Translations under genes and position numbers: made by a program
DNA from: Virgisporangium aurantiacum
Lineage (GTDB): Bacteria > Actinomycetota > Actinomycetes > Mycobacteriales > Micromonosporaceae
Direction: 5' to 3'
NCBI RefSeq assembly: GCF_016863635.1
Contig: NZ_BOPG01000063.1
Location: 62,001-126,000 of the forward strand
Length of the DNA stretch: 64,000 nt
Part shown: positions 1 through 7,807 of the stretch, piece after piece
Layout: each line of letters begins with the position of its first letter
Position numbering within the stretch: the stretch's first letter is position 1
Notes under the pieces: model-generated
Databases searched by the model: none
What the model saw: the letters and a program-made list of their open reading frames with translations, nothing else
What the model was told of the DNA's origin: nothing

Positions 1-1607
1 CCGCCCGCCTGGTCGGCGAGGGTGAGCAGGGTGCGGGACGCGGTGGCGCCGAGGCCGAAGAACCACGCCGCCGGCAGCCGTTTCCCGGCACCGCCGCGGG
101 CGAGGACGTCGAGCCACACGTCCCGCTCCCCGCCGCCCCCCGGCGCCGGTGCGACCTCGACGAGCAGGTCCGTCCACTCGGCAGACGCCCGGCACAGCCG
201 CACCAGCGCCGGCGACAGCATCCGCCAGACCGGCACGCCGGCCGCGCGCAGCAGCCCGGACCGCAGGAAGCGCTCGGCGATCCGGTCCTCCTCGTCGGAC
301 TCGGCGACGCCGGCCGCGGCGGCCAGCGGCCGCAGGTCGTCGAGCAGCTGCGGGTACGGGATCGAACCGGCGTCGAGGAAGACGGCGGCCAGTTCCCAGC
401 CCATCCGGTGGGCCGCCGCCGCGTCGGTGTGCAGACTCAACCGCTTGAGCCGGTCCTGGATCGCCGCCGGCGTCAGCAGCCCCCTCGGCGCGAACCGGAG
501 GAAGCTACGGTGCGCCCGCTCGACCGCGTAGCCCTGGCCCAGCAACCACTCGTGCGCGTCTTCGACCTTGCGGGCCAGCGCGAAGAAGTGGGCGGCCTCG
601 TCGGGGCGGCCGGCGTCGAGGAAGCGTTCGCAGGCGTGGTCGAGGTACGCCGGAACGTCGGCCACGGCGATCGCGCCGGCCCATCCGGCGACCCGCGCCC
701 GCGTCCCGGCCGGGTCGGTCGCCGCCAGCACGATGTCATCGGCGAGGTCCGGCCAGGCGGCCGGGTCGGGCGTCTCGCCGGCCGGCCGTGGGTCGGCGGC
801 GCCTGACGGCCGTTCGGGCGTCTCGCCGCTCGGCCAAGCCTCGGTCGCACCCGACGGCAGTTCGGGCGTCTCGCGGCCCGGCCGCGGTCCGGCGGAACCC
901 GACTCGGGCGTCTCGCGGCCCGGCCGCGGTCCGGCGGAACCCGACTCGGGCGTCTCGCCGGCCGGCCGTGGCCCGGCGGCACCTGACGGCAGTTCGGGCC
1001 GGCGCCGCGCCGGGGTCAGGCCGGCCAGCTCGGCGGCGGCCAGCGCGGCCGCGGCATCGGTGCCGGCTCCGTCGGGTGCCAGCTTGTCGAGGACGCGCGC
1101 CAGCGCCGCCTCGTCGACGCGCGCCGCCTCCGCCCGGGTGATCAGGTCCGGCATGACCGTGGCGACCTCGGCCGGGTCGTCCACGTTGTCGGCGAACCAA
1201 TCGAGGATCCCGCTGACGAGCCGGTGCCCGTCCTCCACCTCTTCGGGGTACGGCGTGCGGTCCCACCGGCGGCCGTCCCACCAGTAGGCGAATCCGAGCA
1301 TGCCGTCGGAGTCGCGCACCCAGGCGCGCGGGAACCAGGACGGCGCGCCGGCGAGCAGGTCCAGCTCCGGTTCGATGCCGAGGGTGTCGCTGTAGTCGGA
1401 GTCGGTGCCGACGACCACCGCGCGGTCGCCCTCGATCCAGGTCATCCGCCACCAGTTGCCGCCGCCGTCGTCGTGGAACACTCCGTCGGCGTCGACCGAG
1501 CAGAACGCGGACACCCCGCCACCGGCGCGCAGGGCGGCCAGCAACGCTCCGTGGATCCACACCTGCTCCGGATGCGGCAGCTCGAACCCGGATCCCGTGA
1601 CAGACAC
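1..1607 (-). CDS. Large helical protein, relative of the 40814-45478 protein (partial, runs off left edge)
   Basis: Only the N-terminal 535 codons lie in the window; no stop is reached. I chose the GTG at 1607 because GGAGG lies a few bases upstream at 1615-1619. The N-terminal 150 residues are rich in Trp and acidic residues. A Pro/Gly/Glu-rich stretch encoded by tandem DNA repeats (767-994) follows, then a helical region containing LARKVEDAHEWLL and VWRMLSPALVRL. That last part lines up by eye with LAREAEQAHALAI and TWKALAPVIVRA of the large protein in the 40-52 kb operon, so I infer a shared family, probably the one found with MoxR ATPases. Function unknown. It lies downstream of the kinase/regulator/membrane-protein genes on the same strand, 174 bp after the last. 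The relationship is judged by eye. Confidence 0.7.
   Translation of the reverse strand, partial: MSVTGSGFELPHPEQVWIHGALLAALRAGGGVSAFCSVDADGVFHDDGGGNWWRMTWIEGDRAVVVGTDSDYSDTLGIEPELDLLAGAPSWFPRAWVRDSDGMLGFAYWWDGRRWDRTPYPEEVEDGHRLVSGILDWFADNVDDPAEVATVMPDLITRAEAARVDEAALARVLDKLAPDGAGTDAAAALAAAELAGLTPARRRPELPSGAAGPRPAGETPESGSAGPRPGRETPESGSAGPRPGRETPELPSGATEAWPSGETPERPSGAADPRPAGETPDPAAWPDLADDIVLAATDPAGTRARVAGWAGAIAVADVPAYLDHACERFLDAGRPDEAAHFFALARKVEDAHEWLLGQGYAVERAHRSFLRFAPRGLLTPAAIQDRLKRLSLHTDAAAAHRMGWELAAVFLDAGSIPYPQLLDDLRPLAAAAGVAESDEEDRIAERFLRSGLLRAAGVPVWRMLSPALVRLCRASAEWTDLLVEVAPAPGGGGERDVWLDVLARGGAGKRLPAAWFFGLGATASRTLLTLADQAG
767..994. repeat. Five tandem 42/48-bp repeats inside a coding region
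   Basis: Units begin at 767, 815, 863, 905 and 947, each with CGGGCGTCTCGC, and have lengths 48, 48, 42, 42 and 48. All are multiples of three, so the frame is kept. The 863 and 905 units are nearly identical. On the coding (minus) strand they encode a Pro-Arg-Pro-Gly-Arg-Glu-Thr-Pro-Glu type linker between two structured parts of the protein. Confidence 0.9.
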
Positions 1608-1700
1608 GCGGAAACCTCCATGAGACGCGAACGGTCGACGCGGACACCCTAGGCCGACCCCGCCACCCCCACCTTTCATCCACCTTTCACCAGCCGCCCG

Positions 1701-1792
1701 CCAAGGCCGCCCGCCAAGGCCGCCCGCCAAGGCCGCCCGCCGTCACCAGCCGCCGTCACCAGCCGCCGTCACCAGCCGCCGTCACCAGCCGC
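1701..1792. repeat. 13-bp tandem repeat array covering a stop codon
   Basis: Three copies of CCAAGGCCGCCCG (1701-1739) are followed by four copies of CGTCACCAGCCGC (1741-1792), both with a 13-bp period. On the minus strand each of the second units contains TGGTGA. The stop of the membrane protein gene (1782-1784) is the first of these. Because 13 is not a multiple of 3, successive units put TGA in different frames. Confidence 0.9.
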
Positions 1793-2573
1793 CGTCGAAG
1801 AAGGCACGCAGCGCCGGTTCCGGATCCGCCGCGGTGCCGGCGTTCGCCACGGCGACAACGGCCGCCAGCACGGCCACGAGCGCGAACAACGCGGCGAACC
1901 ACCGGTGGGACCTCCGCCACAGCGCGACACCGACGCCGACGAGACCGACCGCGACGACCGTGGCGATCACCGCCATCGCGGCGTGGTACCGGGCGAAGTC
2001 GTCGACCATCACGTCGACGGCGGGCGACGCCGGGCCGCCCGCGGCCAACTGCTGCCGGACCTGTTCCAGCGTGCCGGCCAGGTCCGCATCGACCGGCCCG
2101 TCGACCGGCCCGTCGACGAGCATCGGCAACAGCGAGGCGAACGGCGTCGCCGCACCCTGCAGGTTGGCCATCGCCGTCGCCAGGGCGAACAGTGCGAACA
2201 GCGTCACGAACACACCGGCCGACGCGAGGACGGCCCGGTTCCCGCTCCGCGGGAATGCCTTCCACAGGTGCGTACCGAGCGCGACGAGCACGAACAGCAG
2301 CAGCACGGCGACGACGGCCTTGACCACGTGGAAGCGGAACCAGTAGTCGACCACCGATTGCAGGTCGGGCGGGAGGTCCCGGTCGCCGGAGCGCCAGTAC
2401 CCGACGAACGCCGCGCGGAACGCGTCGGTGAGCCGGCGCTCGTCGCCCAGATCGTCGCCGGACCCCACGCCGGCCAGCGCCGGCGGAGCCACGACGAACG
2501 CGGCGACGAGGGCCACGGCGACCGCGGCGAGGACGGCGATCGGGGACCGGGACGGTGCTGTGGTGGTGGGCAT
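1782..2573 (-). CDS. Polytopic membrane protein downstream of a two-component system
   Basis: 263 residues. A hydrophobic segment at residues 10-35 could be a signal anchor. Three further membrane segments lie near 80-100, 115-135 and 195-245, with a soluble loop of about 60 residues between the second and third. No family recognised with certainty; similar unnamed proteins often follow NarL-type kinase/regulator pairs in actinomycetes. Starts 15 bp after the response regulator ends, so probably in the same transcript; it may be a target or accessory sensor of that pair (inference). The 3' end lies in a 13-bp repeat array. Confidence 0.75.
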   Translation of the reverse strand: MPTTTAPSRSPIAVLAAVAVALVAAFVVAPPALAGVGSGDDLGDERRLTDAFRAAFVGYWRSGDRDLPPDLQSVVDYWFRFHVVKAVVAVLLLFVLVALGTHLWKAFPRSGNRAVLASAGVFVTLFALFALATAMANLQGAATPFASLLPMLVDGPVDGPVDADLAGTLEQVRQQLAAGGPASPAVDVMVDDFARYHAAMAVIATVVAVGLVGVGVALWRRSHRWFAALFALVAVLAAVVAVANAGTAADPEPALRAFFDGGW

Positions 2574-2588
2574 GGTGGACCTTTCGGG

Positions 2589-3236
2589 TCACTGCTGGCC
2601 GCGGAGGTACGTGAGCACGGCGAGCACGCGCCGGTTCGTGTCGTCGCTGACCGGCAGGTTCAACTTGGCGAGGACGTTGCCGATGTGCTTGCCGACCCCG
2701 GCCTCCGTGAGGGCGAGGATGCGGGCGATCGCGGCGTTCGAGTGGCCCTCGGCGACCAGGGCCAGGACCTCGAGTTCCCGCGCTGACAGCTGGTCGAGCG
2801 GGTCACGACGACGTTGCATCAGTTGGCGCACCACCTCCGGGTCGACGACGGTTTCGCCGGCGGCCACCCGCCGCAGCGTCGCGGCGAACTCCGCGACGTC
2901 GGCCACGCGGTCCTTCAGCAGGTAACCGATCGCGCGGCCCTGCCCCGAGCCGAGCAGCTCGCCGGCGTAGCTGTGCTGCACGTACTGGCTGAGCGCCACC
3001 ACGGGCAGGTCGGGATCGGTCACGCGGAGGGCGACGGCGGCCCGCAGCCCCTCGTCGGTGAAGCCGGGCGGCATGCGCACGTCGGTGACGACGAGGTCGG
3101 GCCGGGCCTTGGCAACGGCCTTGATCAGCGCATCGGCGTCGCCGACCGCGGCGACCACGTCGAACCCGAACCGGGCCAGCAGCCCGCCGAGCCCCTCGCG
3201 GAGCAGCACGGAGTCTTCCGCGATCACGACGCGCAT
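2589..3236 (-). CDS. NarL/LuxR-family response regulator
   Basis: 215 residues, normal for the family. Receiver domain at 1-125 with acidic residues Glu7/Asp8, phospho-acceptor Asp52 (VVTDVRMPP) and Lys108 (GYLLKD). C-terminal LuxR helix-turn-helix at about 148-205, starting LSARELEVLALVAEG. Its start overlaps the 3' end of the kinase gene by 13 bp, so the two are translationally coupled and are almost certainly partners. Expected to bind DNA as a dimer after phosphorylation; targets unknown, possibly the adjacent membrane protein gene. Confidence 0.93.
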   Translation of the reverse strand: MRVVIAEDSVLLREGLGGLLARFGFDVVAAVGDADALIKAVAKARPDLVVTDVRMPPGFTDEGLRAAVALRVTDPDLPVVALSQYVQHSYAGELLGSGQGRAIGYLLKDRVADVAEFAATLRRVAAGETVVDPEVVRQLMQRRRDPLDQLSARELEVLALVAEGHSNAAIARILALTEAGVGKHIGNVLAKLNLPVSDDTNRRVLAVLTYLRGQQ

Positions 3237-4501
3237 GGCAGCTCCACCCGGAGGATCGTCGGCCCGCCGGCCGGACTGGACAGCAGCAGCCGACCGCCGG
3301 CCGCGGCGGCCCGGTCGGCGAGACCCGTGAGCCCCGATCCGCGGGCCGGGTCGGCACCGCCGTGCCCGTCGTCGCGCACCTCGACGGTGAGCCGGTCGCC
3401 GGACCGCCGGACGGCGACGGTGGCCCGGGTCGCCGCGGCATGCTTCACCGCGTTGGCGAGCGCCTCCGACACCGCCGCGAACGCGACCCGTTCCACGCCC
3501 GGCGGGAACCGGGCCGGGTCGGCGTCGACGCTGACCCGCACCGAACTGCCGGCGGCGACCTCCTCGATCGCGGCCCGCAGCCCCAGTTCCCGCAGCGTGC
3601 GCGGGCTGATGCCGCGAACCAGATCACGCAGGTCCACGATCAGCGTCTTCGCCTGTTCGTGCGCCGCGGTGACCGTCGCCGCCGCGGGAGAATCGGCCGG
3701 CAGGTCGAGCCGGGCGAGGCCGAGTTGCACGGTGAGGCTCACCAGCCGTTGCTGGGCGACGTCGTGCAGGTCGCGCTCGATGCGGATCCGCTCGGCGTCG
3801 AACGCGTCGGCCAGCCGGGCCCGCGACCGGGCCACCTCGACCAGTTCGGCGGCGGCGGGGTCGGGCTCCGGGCACAGCAGCAGCCGGGCCAGCGCCGCGT
3901 GCGCGCCACCGAACCCGGCGGCCAGGTAGAGCAGGACGGGCACCAGCACCAGCCCCAGCGCGGCGCGCCCGGCCGTGTCGCCCCAGGAATACACGGCGAC
4001 CACCCGGTGATACACCGCGATCGGCGTGGACACGACGAGCAGACCCACCAGCGCGAGCACACCGAGCCACAGCGGCACGACGAGGCCGAGCACCAGCAGG
4101 TACGCCACCGCCCGCCAGGTGGCCGGATCGGTGTACAGGCCACCGCGCCGGCGCGCCGGCGTCGCGACCTCGCCCGCCAGCCGCAACCGCTCCGCATCCG
4201 CGACCTCGCCCGCCAGCCGCAACCGCCACCGCTCGGCACCCGCCACGGCGACCGCGAGCCGCGGACCCGCGAGCGCGAGTGCCCCCACGCCGACCAGACC
4301 GAGCCCGGCCGCCACCAGCAGGTAGCCGGTGCGCCTGGCCGCCAGCGCCTCCACGGCGAGCGCCAGCGGCAGCAGCGGACCGGCGAGCACGAGCCAGAGC
4401 AGCCCGGAGGCCACCGCCGTGGTCGCGGTGTAGGCGAGGGCACGCCACGGCCACACCGAGACCAGGAAGCGGGGCCGGGCCACGGCTCCGAGCAACGTCA
4501 T
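3224..4501 (-). CDS. Sensor histidine kinase, HisKA_3 type
   Basis: 425 residues from the ATG at 4501; a TTG nine bases upstream is the alternative start. The N-terminal half has about six membrane segments and a cytoplasmic stretch near residue 90-120. The dimerisation/phospho-acceptor motif ERDLHDVAQQRL has its His near residue 246. A C-terminal ATPase domain has an N box around EALANAVKHA and a glycine-rich DDGHGG. It would autophosphorylate and pass phosphate to the overlapping NarL-type regulator. The linker has a recent-looking in-frame duplication: 28 bp are repeated identically at 4163-4190 and 4199-4226, giving RLAGEVADAE/RLAGEVATPA. Confidence 0.93.
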   Translation of the reverse strand: MTLLGAVARPRFLVSVWPWRALAYTATTAVASGLLWLVLAGPLLPLALAVEALAARRTGYLLVAAGLGLVGVGALALAGPRLAVAVAGAERWRLRLAGEVADAERLRLAGEVATPARRRGGLYTDPATWRAVAYLLVLGLVVPLWLGVLALVGLLVVSTPIAVYHRVVAVYSWGDTAGRAALGLVLVPVLLYLAAGFGGAHAALARLLLCPEPDPAAAELVEVARSRARLADAFDAERIRIERDLHDVAQQRLVSLTVQLGLARLDLPADSPAAATVTAAHEQAKTLIVDLRDLVRGISPRTLRELGLRAAIEEVAAGSSVRVSVDADPARFPPGVERVAFAAVSEALANAVKHAAATRATVAVRRSGDRLTVEVRDDGHGGADPARGSGLTGLADRAAAAGGRLLLSSPAGGPTILRVELPCAS

Positions 4502-4620
4502 GCGCCCCAAGCTAGGCGAGAGCCGCGGACCCGAACCAGGCGTCTGGACCGAGACTTCAGGTAGACCTAGCCATACCTCCGGCTTTCGATCATGGCGGTT
4601 TCCGGCATGATCTCCGGGTG

Positions 4621-5484
4621 ATGTTGATGATCCCCGCCGACGTCATCCATCCGCGCCGGCCCGACGAACACTTCGCCGACGAGGCACGTGCCGCCCGCGC
4701 GGCCGGCCTCGACGTGGCGCTCGTCGACCACGACGCGTTGGGCACCGACGGCGGCGCGGAACGGGCGGTGCGCGGGATCCGAACGTCGGGCCCGGCGGTC
4801 TACCGCGGCTGGATGCTGCGTAGCAAGGACTATGCGGCGTTCGCGGCGGCGCTCGCGCAGCGCGACGTCGTCCTGCGCACCGGCCCCGACCAGTACCGGA
4901 AGGCGCATGAACTGCCCGGCTGGTACGCGGCAATGGCCGGCGTCACGCCGTCGACGGTGTGGACGCGCGGCGACGACGACGCCGGCTTCGTCCGCGCGTG
5001 CGGCGACCTCGGCCCCGGCGCGGCCGTCCTGCGCGACTACACCAAGTCCATGAAGCACTACTGGCACGAGGCGGCGTTCATCCCCGACGTCGCCGACACC
5101 GCCCACGCGACCGCGGTCGCCCGCCGGTTCCGGGAACTGCGCGGCGACGAGTTCACCGGCGGGTTCGTCCTGCGTCGCTTCGAGCGGTTCGTCTCGGCCG
5201 AGGCGCGCACCTGGTGGGTCGACGGCGCCTGCCGGCTGGTCGGCGCGCATCCCGACACCCCCGACGACATCCCGCCGCCCGACCTCGACCCGGCCGCCCT
5301 CGCGCCGCTGGTCGCCGCGCTGCGACTGCCGTTCGTCACCGTCGACCTGGCCCGCCGTGACGACGGCGTGTGGCGGGTCATCGAGGTCGGCGACGGCCAG
5401 GTCAGCGACCGCCCGACCACCATCGACCCCGACGACTTCGTGGCCGCCGTCGCCGGGCCCGCGCGAGTGGAGCGGGCGCAATGA
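4621..5484 (+). CDS. ATP-grasp domain protein
   Basis: 287 residues from ATG 4621; GTG 4618 and ATG 4627 are in the same frame, and MLMIPADVIHPRR looks like the natural N-terminus. The C-terminal half fits the ATP-grasp fold: VLRDYTKSMKHYW (nucleotide-binding Lys), GGFVLRRFERF, and VIEVGDGQVSDRP near the metal site. Members ligate a carboxylate to an amine or thiol using ATP; this one's substrate is unknown. Overlaps the rhodanese gene by ATGA, so they are translated together. Confidence 0.8.
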   Translation: MLMIPADVIHPRRPDEHFADEARAARAAGLDVALVDHDALGTDGGAERAVRGIRTSGPAVYRGWMLRSKDYAAFAAALAQRDVVLRTGPDQYRKAHELPGWYAAMAGVTPSTVWTRGDDDAGFVRACGDLGPGAAVLRDYTKSMKHYWHEAAFIPDVADTAHATAVARRFRELRGDEFTGGFVLRRFERFVSAEARTWWVDGACRLVGAHPDTPDDIPPPDLDPAALAPLVAALRLPFVTVDLARRDDGVWRVIEVGDGQVSDRPTTIDPDDFVAAVAGPARVERAQ

Positions 5485-5891
5485 GGACGGCACCACCCGG
5501 GGTCGGCCGGGTGCTCGCCGAGGCCCGCGACGGCGTCCGCCGGTACACCCCGCACGAGACCGAGGCCGCGCGCACGCGTGGCGCGCTCGTCGTCGACACC
5601 CGCACCGAGACGCAACGGGCCGAGGTCGGCGAGCTGCCGGGTGCGCTCGTCATCGACCGGACCGTGCTGGAATGGCGCCTCGACCCGGCGAGCGACGCCC
5701 GCATCGCCGAGGCGACCGGGTACGACGTCGAGGTGATCGTGGTGTGCCGGCAGGGGTTCAGTTCGAGCCTCGCGGCGGAGAGTCTGCGCCGGCTGGGCCT
5801 GCACCGGGCCACCGACATGGTCGGCGGCGTGGAGGCGTGGCTGGCGGCCGGCCTGCCCGTGCATCACGACCCGGCGGACGTGCGCCGCTAA
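5481..5891 (+). CDS. Rhodanese-like sulfurtransferase domain protein
   Basis: 136 residues, one rhodanese domain. The active-site Cys89 sits in VVCRQGFSSS, the usual CRxGxxS-type loop, after strand VIVV; LVVDTRTETQRAEVG is the family's N-terminal motif and MVGGVEAWLAAGLP the C-terminal one. It would carry sulfur as a persulfide, or act as a related phosphatase-like domain. Starts inside the stop codon of the ATP-grasp gene, which suggests the two act in one step, for example ligation with a sulfur-bearing substrate (inference). Its last four bases overlap the convergent membrane protein gene. Confidence 0.88.
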   Translation: MRTAPPGVGRVLAEARDGVRRYTPHETEAARTRGALVVDTRTETQRAEVGELPGALVIDRTVLEWRLDPASDARIAEATGYDVEVIVVCRQGFSSSLAAESLRRLGLHRATDMVGGVEAWLAAGLPVHHDPADVRR

Positions 5892-7672
5892 ACGTCTCTG
5901 ACGTCCCAGACCCAGACACCGCCGACGAGCCGATCGGTGACGCCGTACAGCCGCCCCACCGTCACCCGGATGGCCTCGGCGTTCGGCATCCGCGGGTCGA
6001 CGACCACCGCGTCGGCGCCCCAGACGCGCAGGTCCTCCCGGGCGGCGCGCCGGTCGTCCGCGGTCACCGCCTGCGGCTCGTTCCTGGTGGACGCCCGTTC
6101 GAGCACCAGTTCGCTCGGCCGCGCCGTCGGGGCGTACGTGCCCGTCCGGTCCGGGCCGACGGGGCTGATGAAGTATCCGCTGTTGATGCGGAACTCGAAG
6201 TCGGCCAGGTACTGCCAGCGCATCGGGTCGCCGTAGTAGCACGACGGCCTCGGCGCCACCACGAGCGTGTGCCCGGGGCGGATGTACTGCTTCCACAGCC
6301 CGGCGGCGAAGAACTCGGGGACGCGCGGCCGCTCCCACACGGTCGCCGGCGTCGGCGCGATCGGGATCAGCGCGACCGCCGCCACCGCGACGAGGGCGAG
6401 GCGCGCCTTCCGGTGCGGGAACACCTGCGTCAGCCGGTGCGCGGCCAACGCGAGCAGCACCACCATGCACGGGATGGCCACCAGGGCGAAGCGCGCCGGC
6501 AGGATGGACTCGAAGATCGGCAACGGTGCGAGCAGGCGCCACGGCCCGGGAATGCCGGGCTCGCCGGCCGCCCAGACGATCCGGGGACCGGCGGCCAGCA
6601 GCACGAACACGATCGCGGTGACCGTCAGCGCGCGGGCCGTACCCGACCGGCGCCACAGCCACACCGCCGCCGCGATCGCCAACCCGACCACGGCCCAGCC
6701 GAGGAACCCGTTCTGCTCGGCGCCGTTCAGCGCGAACTCCGTCTGCCACCGGCCGCCGGCGAGCGACTCGGTGGAGTACGCGGTCCATCCCGGCAGCGGG
6801 GTGCCGGCCGCCATCGACCACTCGATCCCGGCGTAGCTCTGCGGGCCGAAGAACTGTGTCCACAGTGGATAGCCGGCGAGCCCGAGCACCGTCGCCGCCG
6901 TGACCGCCGACCCCGTGAGGAACCGCCGCACGGTCGTCCAGGGCACCCGCGGACGGTCGGCGAGCCGCACCGCGAGCAGCACCGCGACGGCCATCGCCGC
7001 CAGCATCAGGATCTCCTCGCCGAGAAACAACTGATAGGTGACGAGCAGACCGATGATCACCCCCTCGCGCACCGGCCGGTCCGCGAGCCGGGTGACCCGC
7101 CACACGATGAACGGCAGGAGGAACTGGGACACGAACTGCAGGTGGGTGCCGCCGGCGTGGGCCACCAGGGTCGGCGAGAACCCGATCAGCCCACCGGCCA
7201 CCGCGGCGACGACGGTTCCCGCGGCGTCGGCCGGCAGCAGCCACCGCGACAGCACCCAGTACCAGGCGGCGGCGGTGCCGGCGAGGCCTAGCGTCAGTCC
7301 CAGCACCAGCGTCACCGCCGGGCCGAAGGCCAGCGTGACCGGCGCGAGGACGAACCCGAGCCCGAGGTTCGACGTGTTCGCCATGATGTTCGCGCCGGCG
7401 GGCGGGTTCATCAGCGTGGTGAACAGCGGGTTCGCGCCGTCGGTGAGCACGTGGGCGGCGTAGGCGAGGTTCCACTCGTTGAAGTACTGGTCCTCCAGGC
7501 TGCCCGCGAGCTTGCCGCCGGCCGGGTCGCGCCACAGCGGCCACATCACGAAGACGCCGAGGCCCAGGTGGCACAGCACGGTCACCAGGTCGGCGCGGCC
7601 GAACCGGCGCCGCACCGGTGGGGCCGGATCGGCGGACGCGGGTTCGGTCCGGATCCCGGCCTGTGCACTCAC
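5888..7672 (-). CDS. Polytopic membrane protein, GT-C glycosyltransferase-like
   Basis: 594 residues from GTG 7672. I prefer this start because GGGGAGG lies 7 bases upstream (7680-7686); an ATG at 7744 would add 24 residues without a visible ribosome site. About 11 membrane segments between residues 35 and 430, then an extracytoplasmic domain of roughly 140 residues ending GGVWVWDV. First loop is rich in acidic/aromatic residues (EDQYFNEWN), as in GT-C lipid-linked sugar transferases, but no catalytic motif is decisive. Substrate unknown; no linked cell-wall genes nearby. Confidence 0.7.
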   Translation of the reverse strand: MSAQAGIRTEPASADPAPPVRRRFGRADLVTVLCHLGLGVFVMWPLWRDPAGGKLAGSLEDQYFNEWNLAYAAHVLTDGANPLFTTLMNPPAGANIMANTSNLGLGFVLAPVTLAFGPAVTLVLGLTLGLAGTAAAWYWVLSRWLLPADAAGTVVAAVAGGLIGFSPTLVAHAGGTHLQFVSQFLLPFIVWRVTRLADRPVREGVIIGLLVTYQLFLGEEILMLAAMAVAVLLAVRLADRPRVPWTTVRRFLTGSAVTAATVLGLAGYPLWTQFFGPQSYAGIEWSMAAGTPLPGWTAYSTESLAGGRWQTEFALNGAEQNGFLGWAVVGLAIAAAVWLWRRSGTARALTVTAIVFVLLAAGPRIVWAAGEPGIPGPWRLLAPLPIFESILPARFALVAIPCMVVLLALAAHRLTQVFPHRKARLALVAVAAVALIPIAPTPATVWERPRVPEFFAAGLWKQYIRPGHTLVVAPRPSCYYGDPMRWQYLADFEFRINSGYFISPVGPDRTGTYAPTARPSELVLERASTRNEPQAVTADDRRAAREDLRVWGADAVVVDPRMPNAEAIRVTVGRLYGVTDRLVGGVWVWDVRDV

Positions 7673-7807
7673 CCGTATGCCTCCCCGTCGTCGCCCGTCC
7701 CATAGATAGATGGGCTGGACCCCATCGACGGTTGCAATGCCCACAAATCGACACGGAGCCTAGTCTGCGGACGCCCGTCGACGGCGGTGGGGCGGTGCAC
7801 GCGGCCG

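Noticed and set aside
767..994. Regular repeats as a possible CRISPR array
   Set aside because: Units are contiguous, coding, in frame and without unique spacers.
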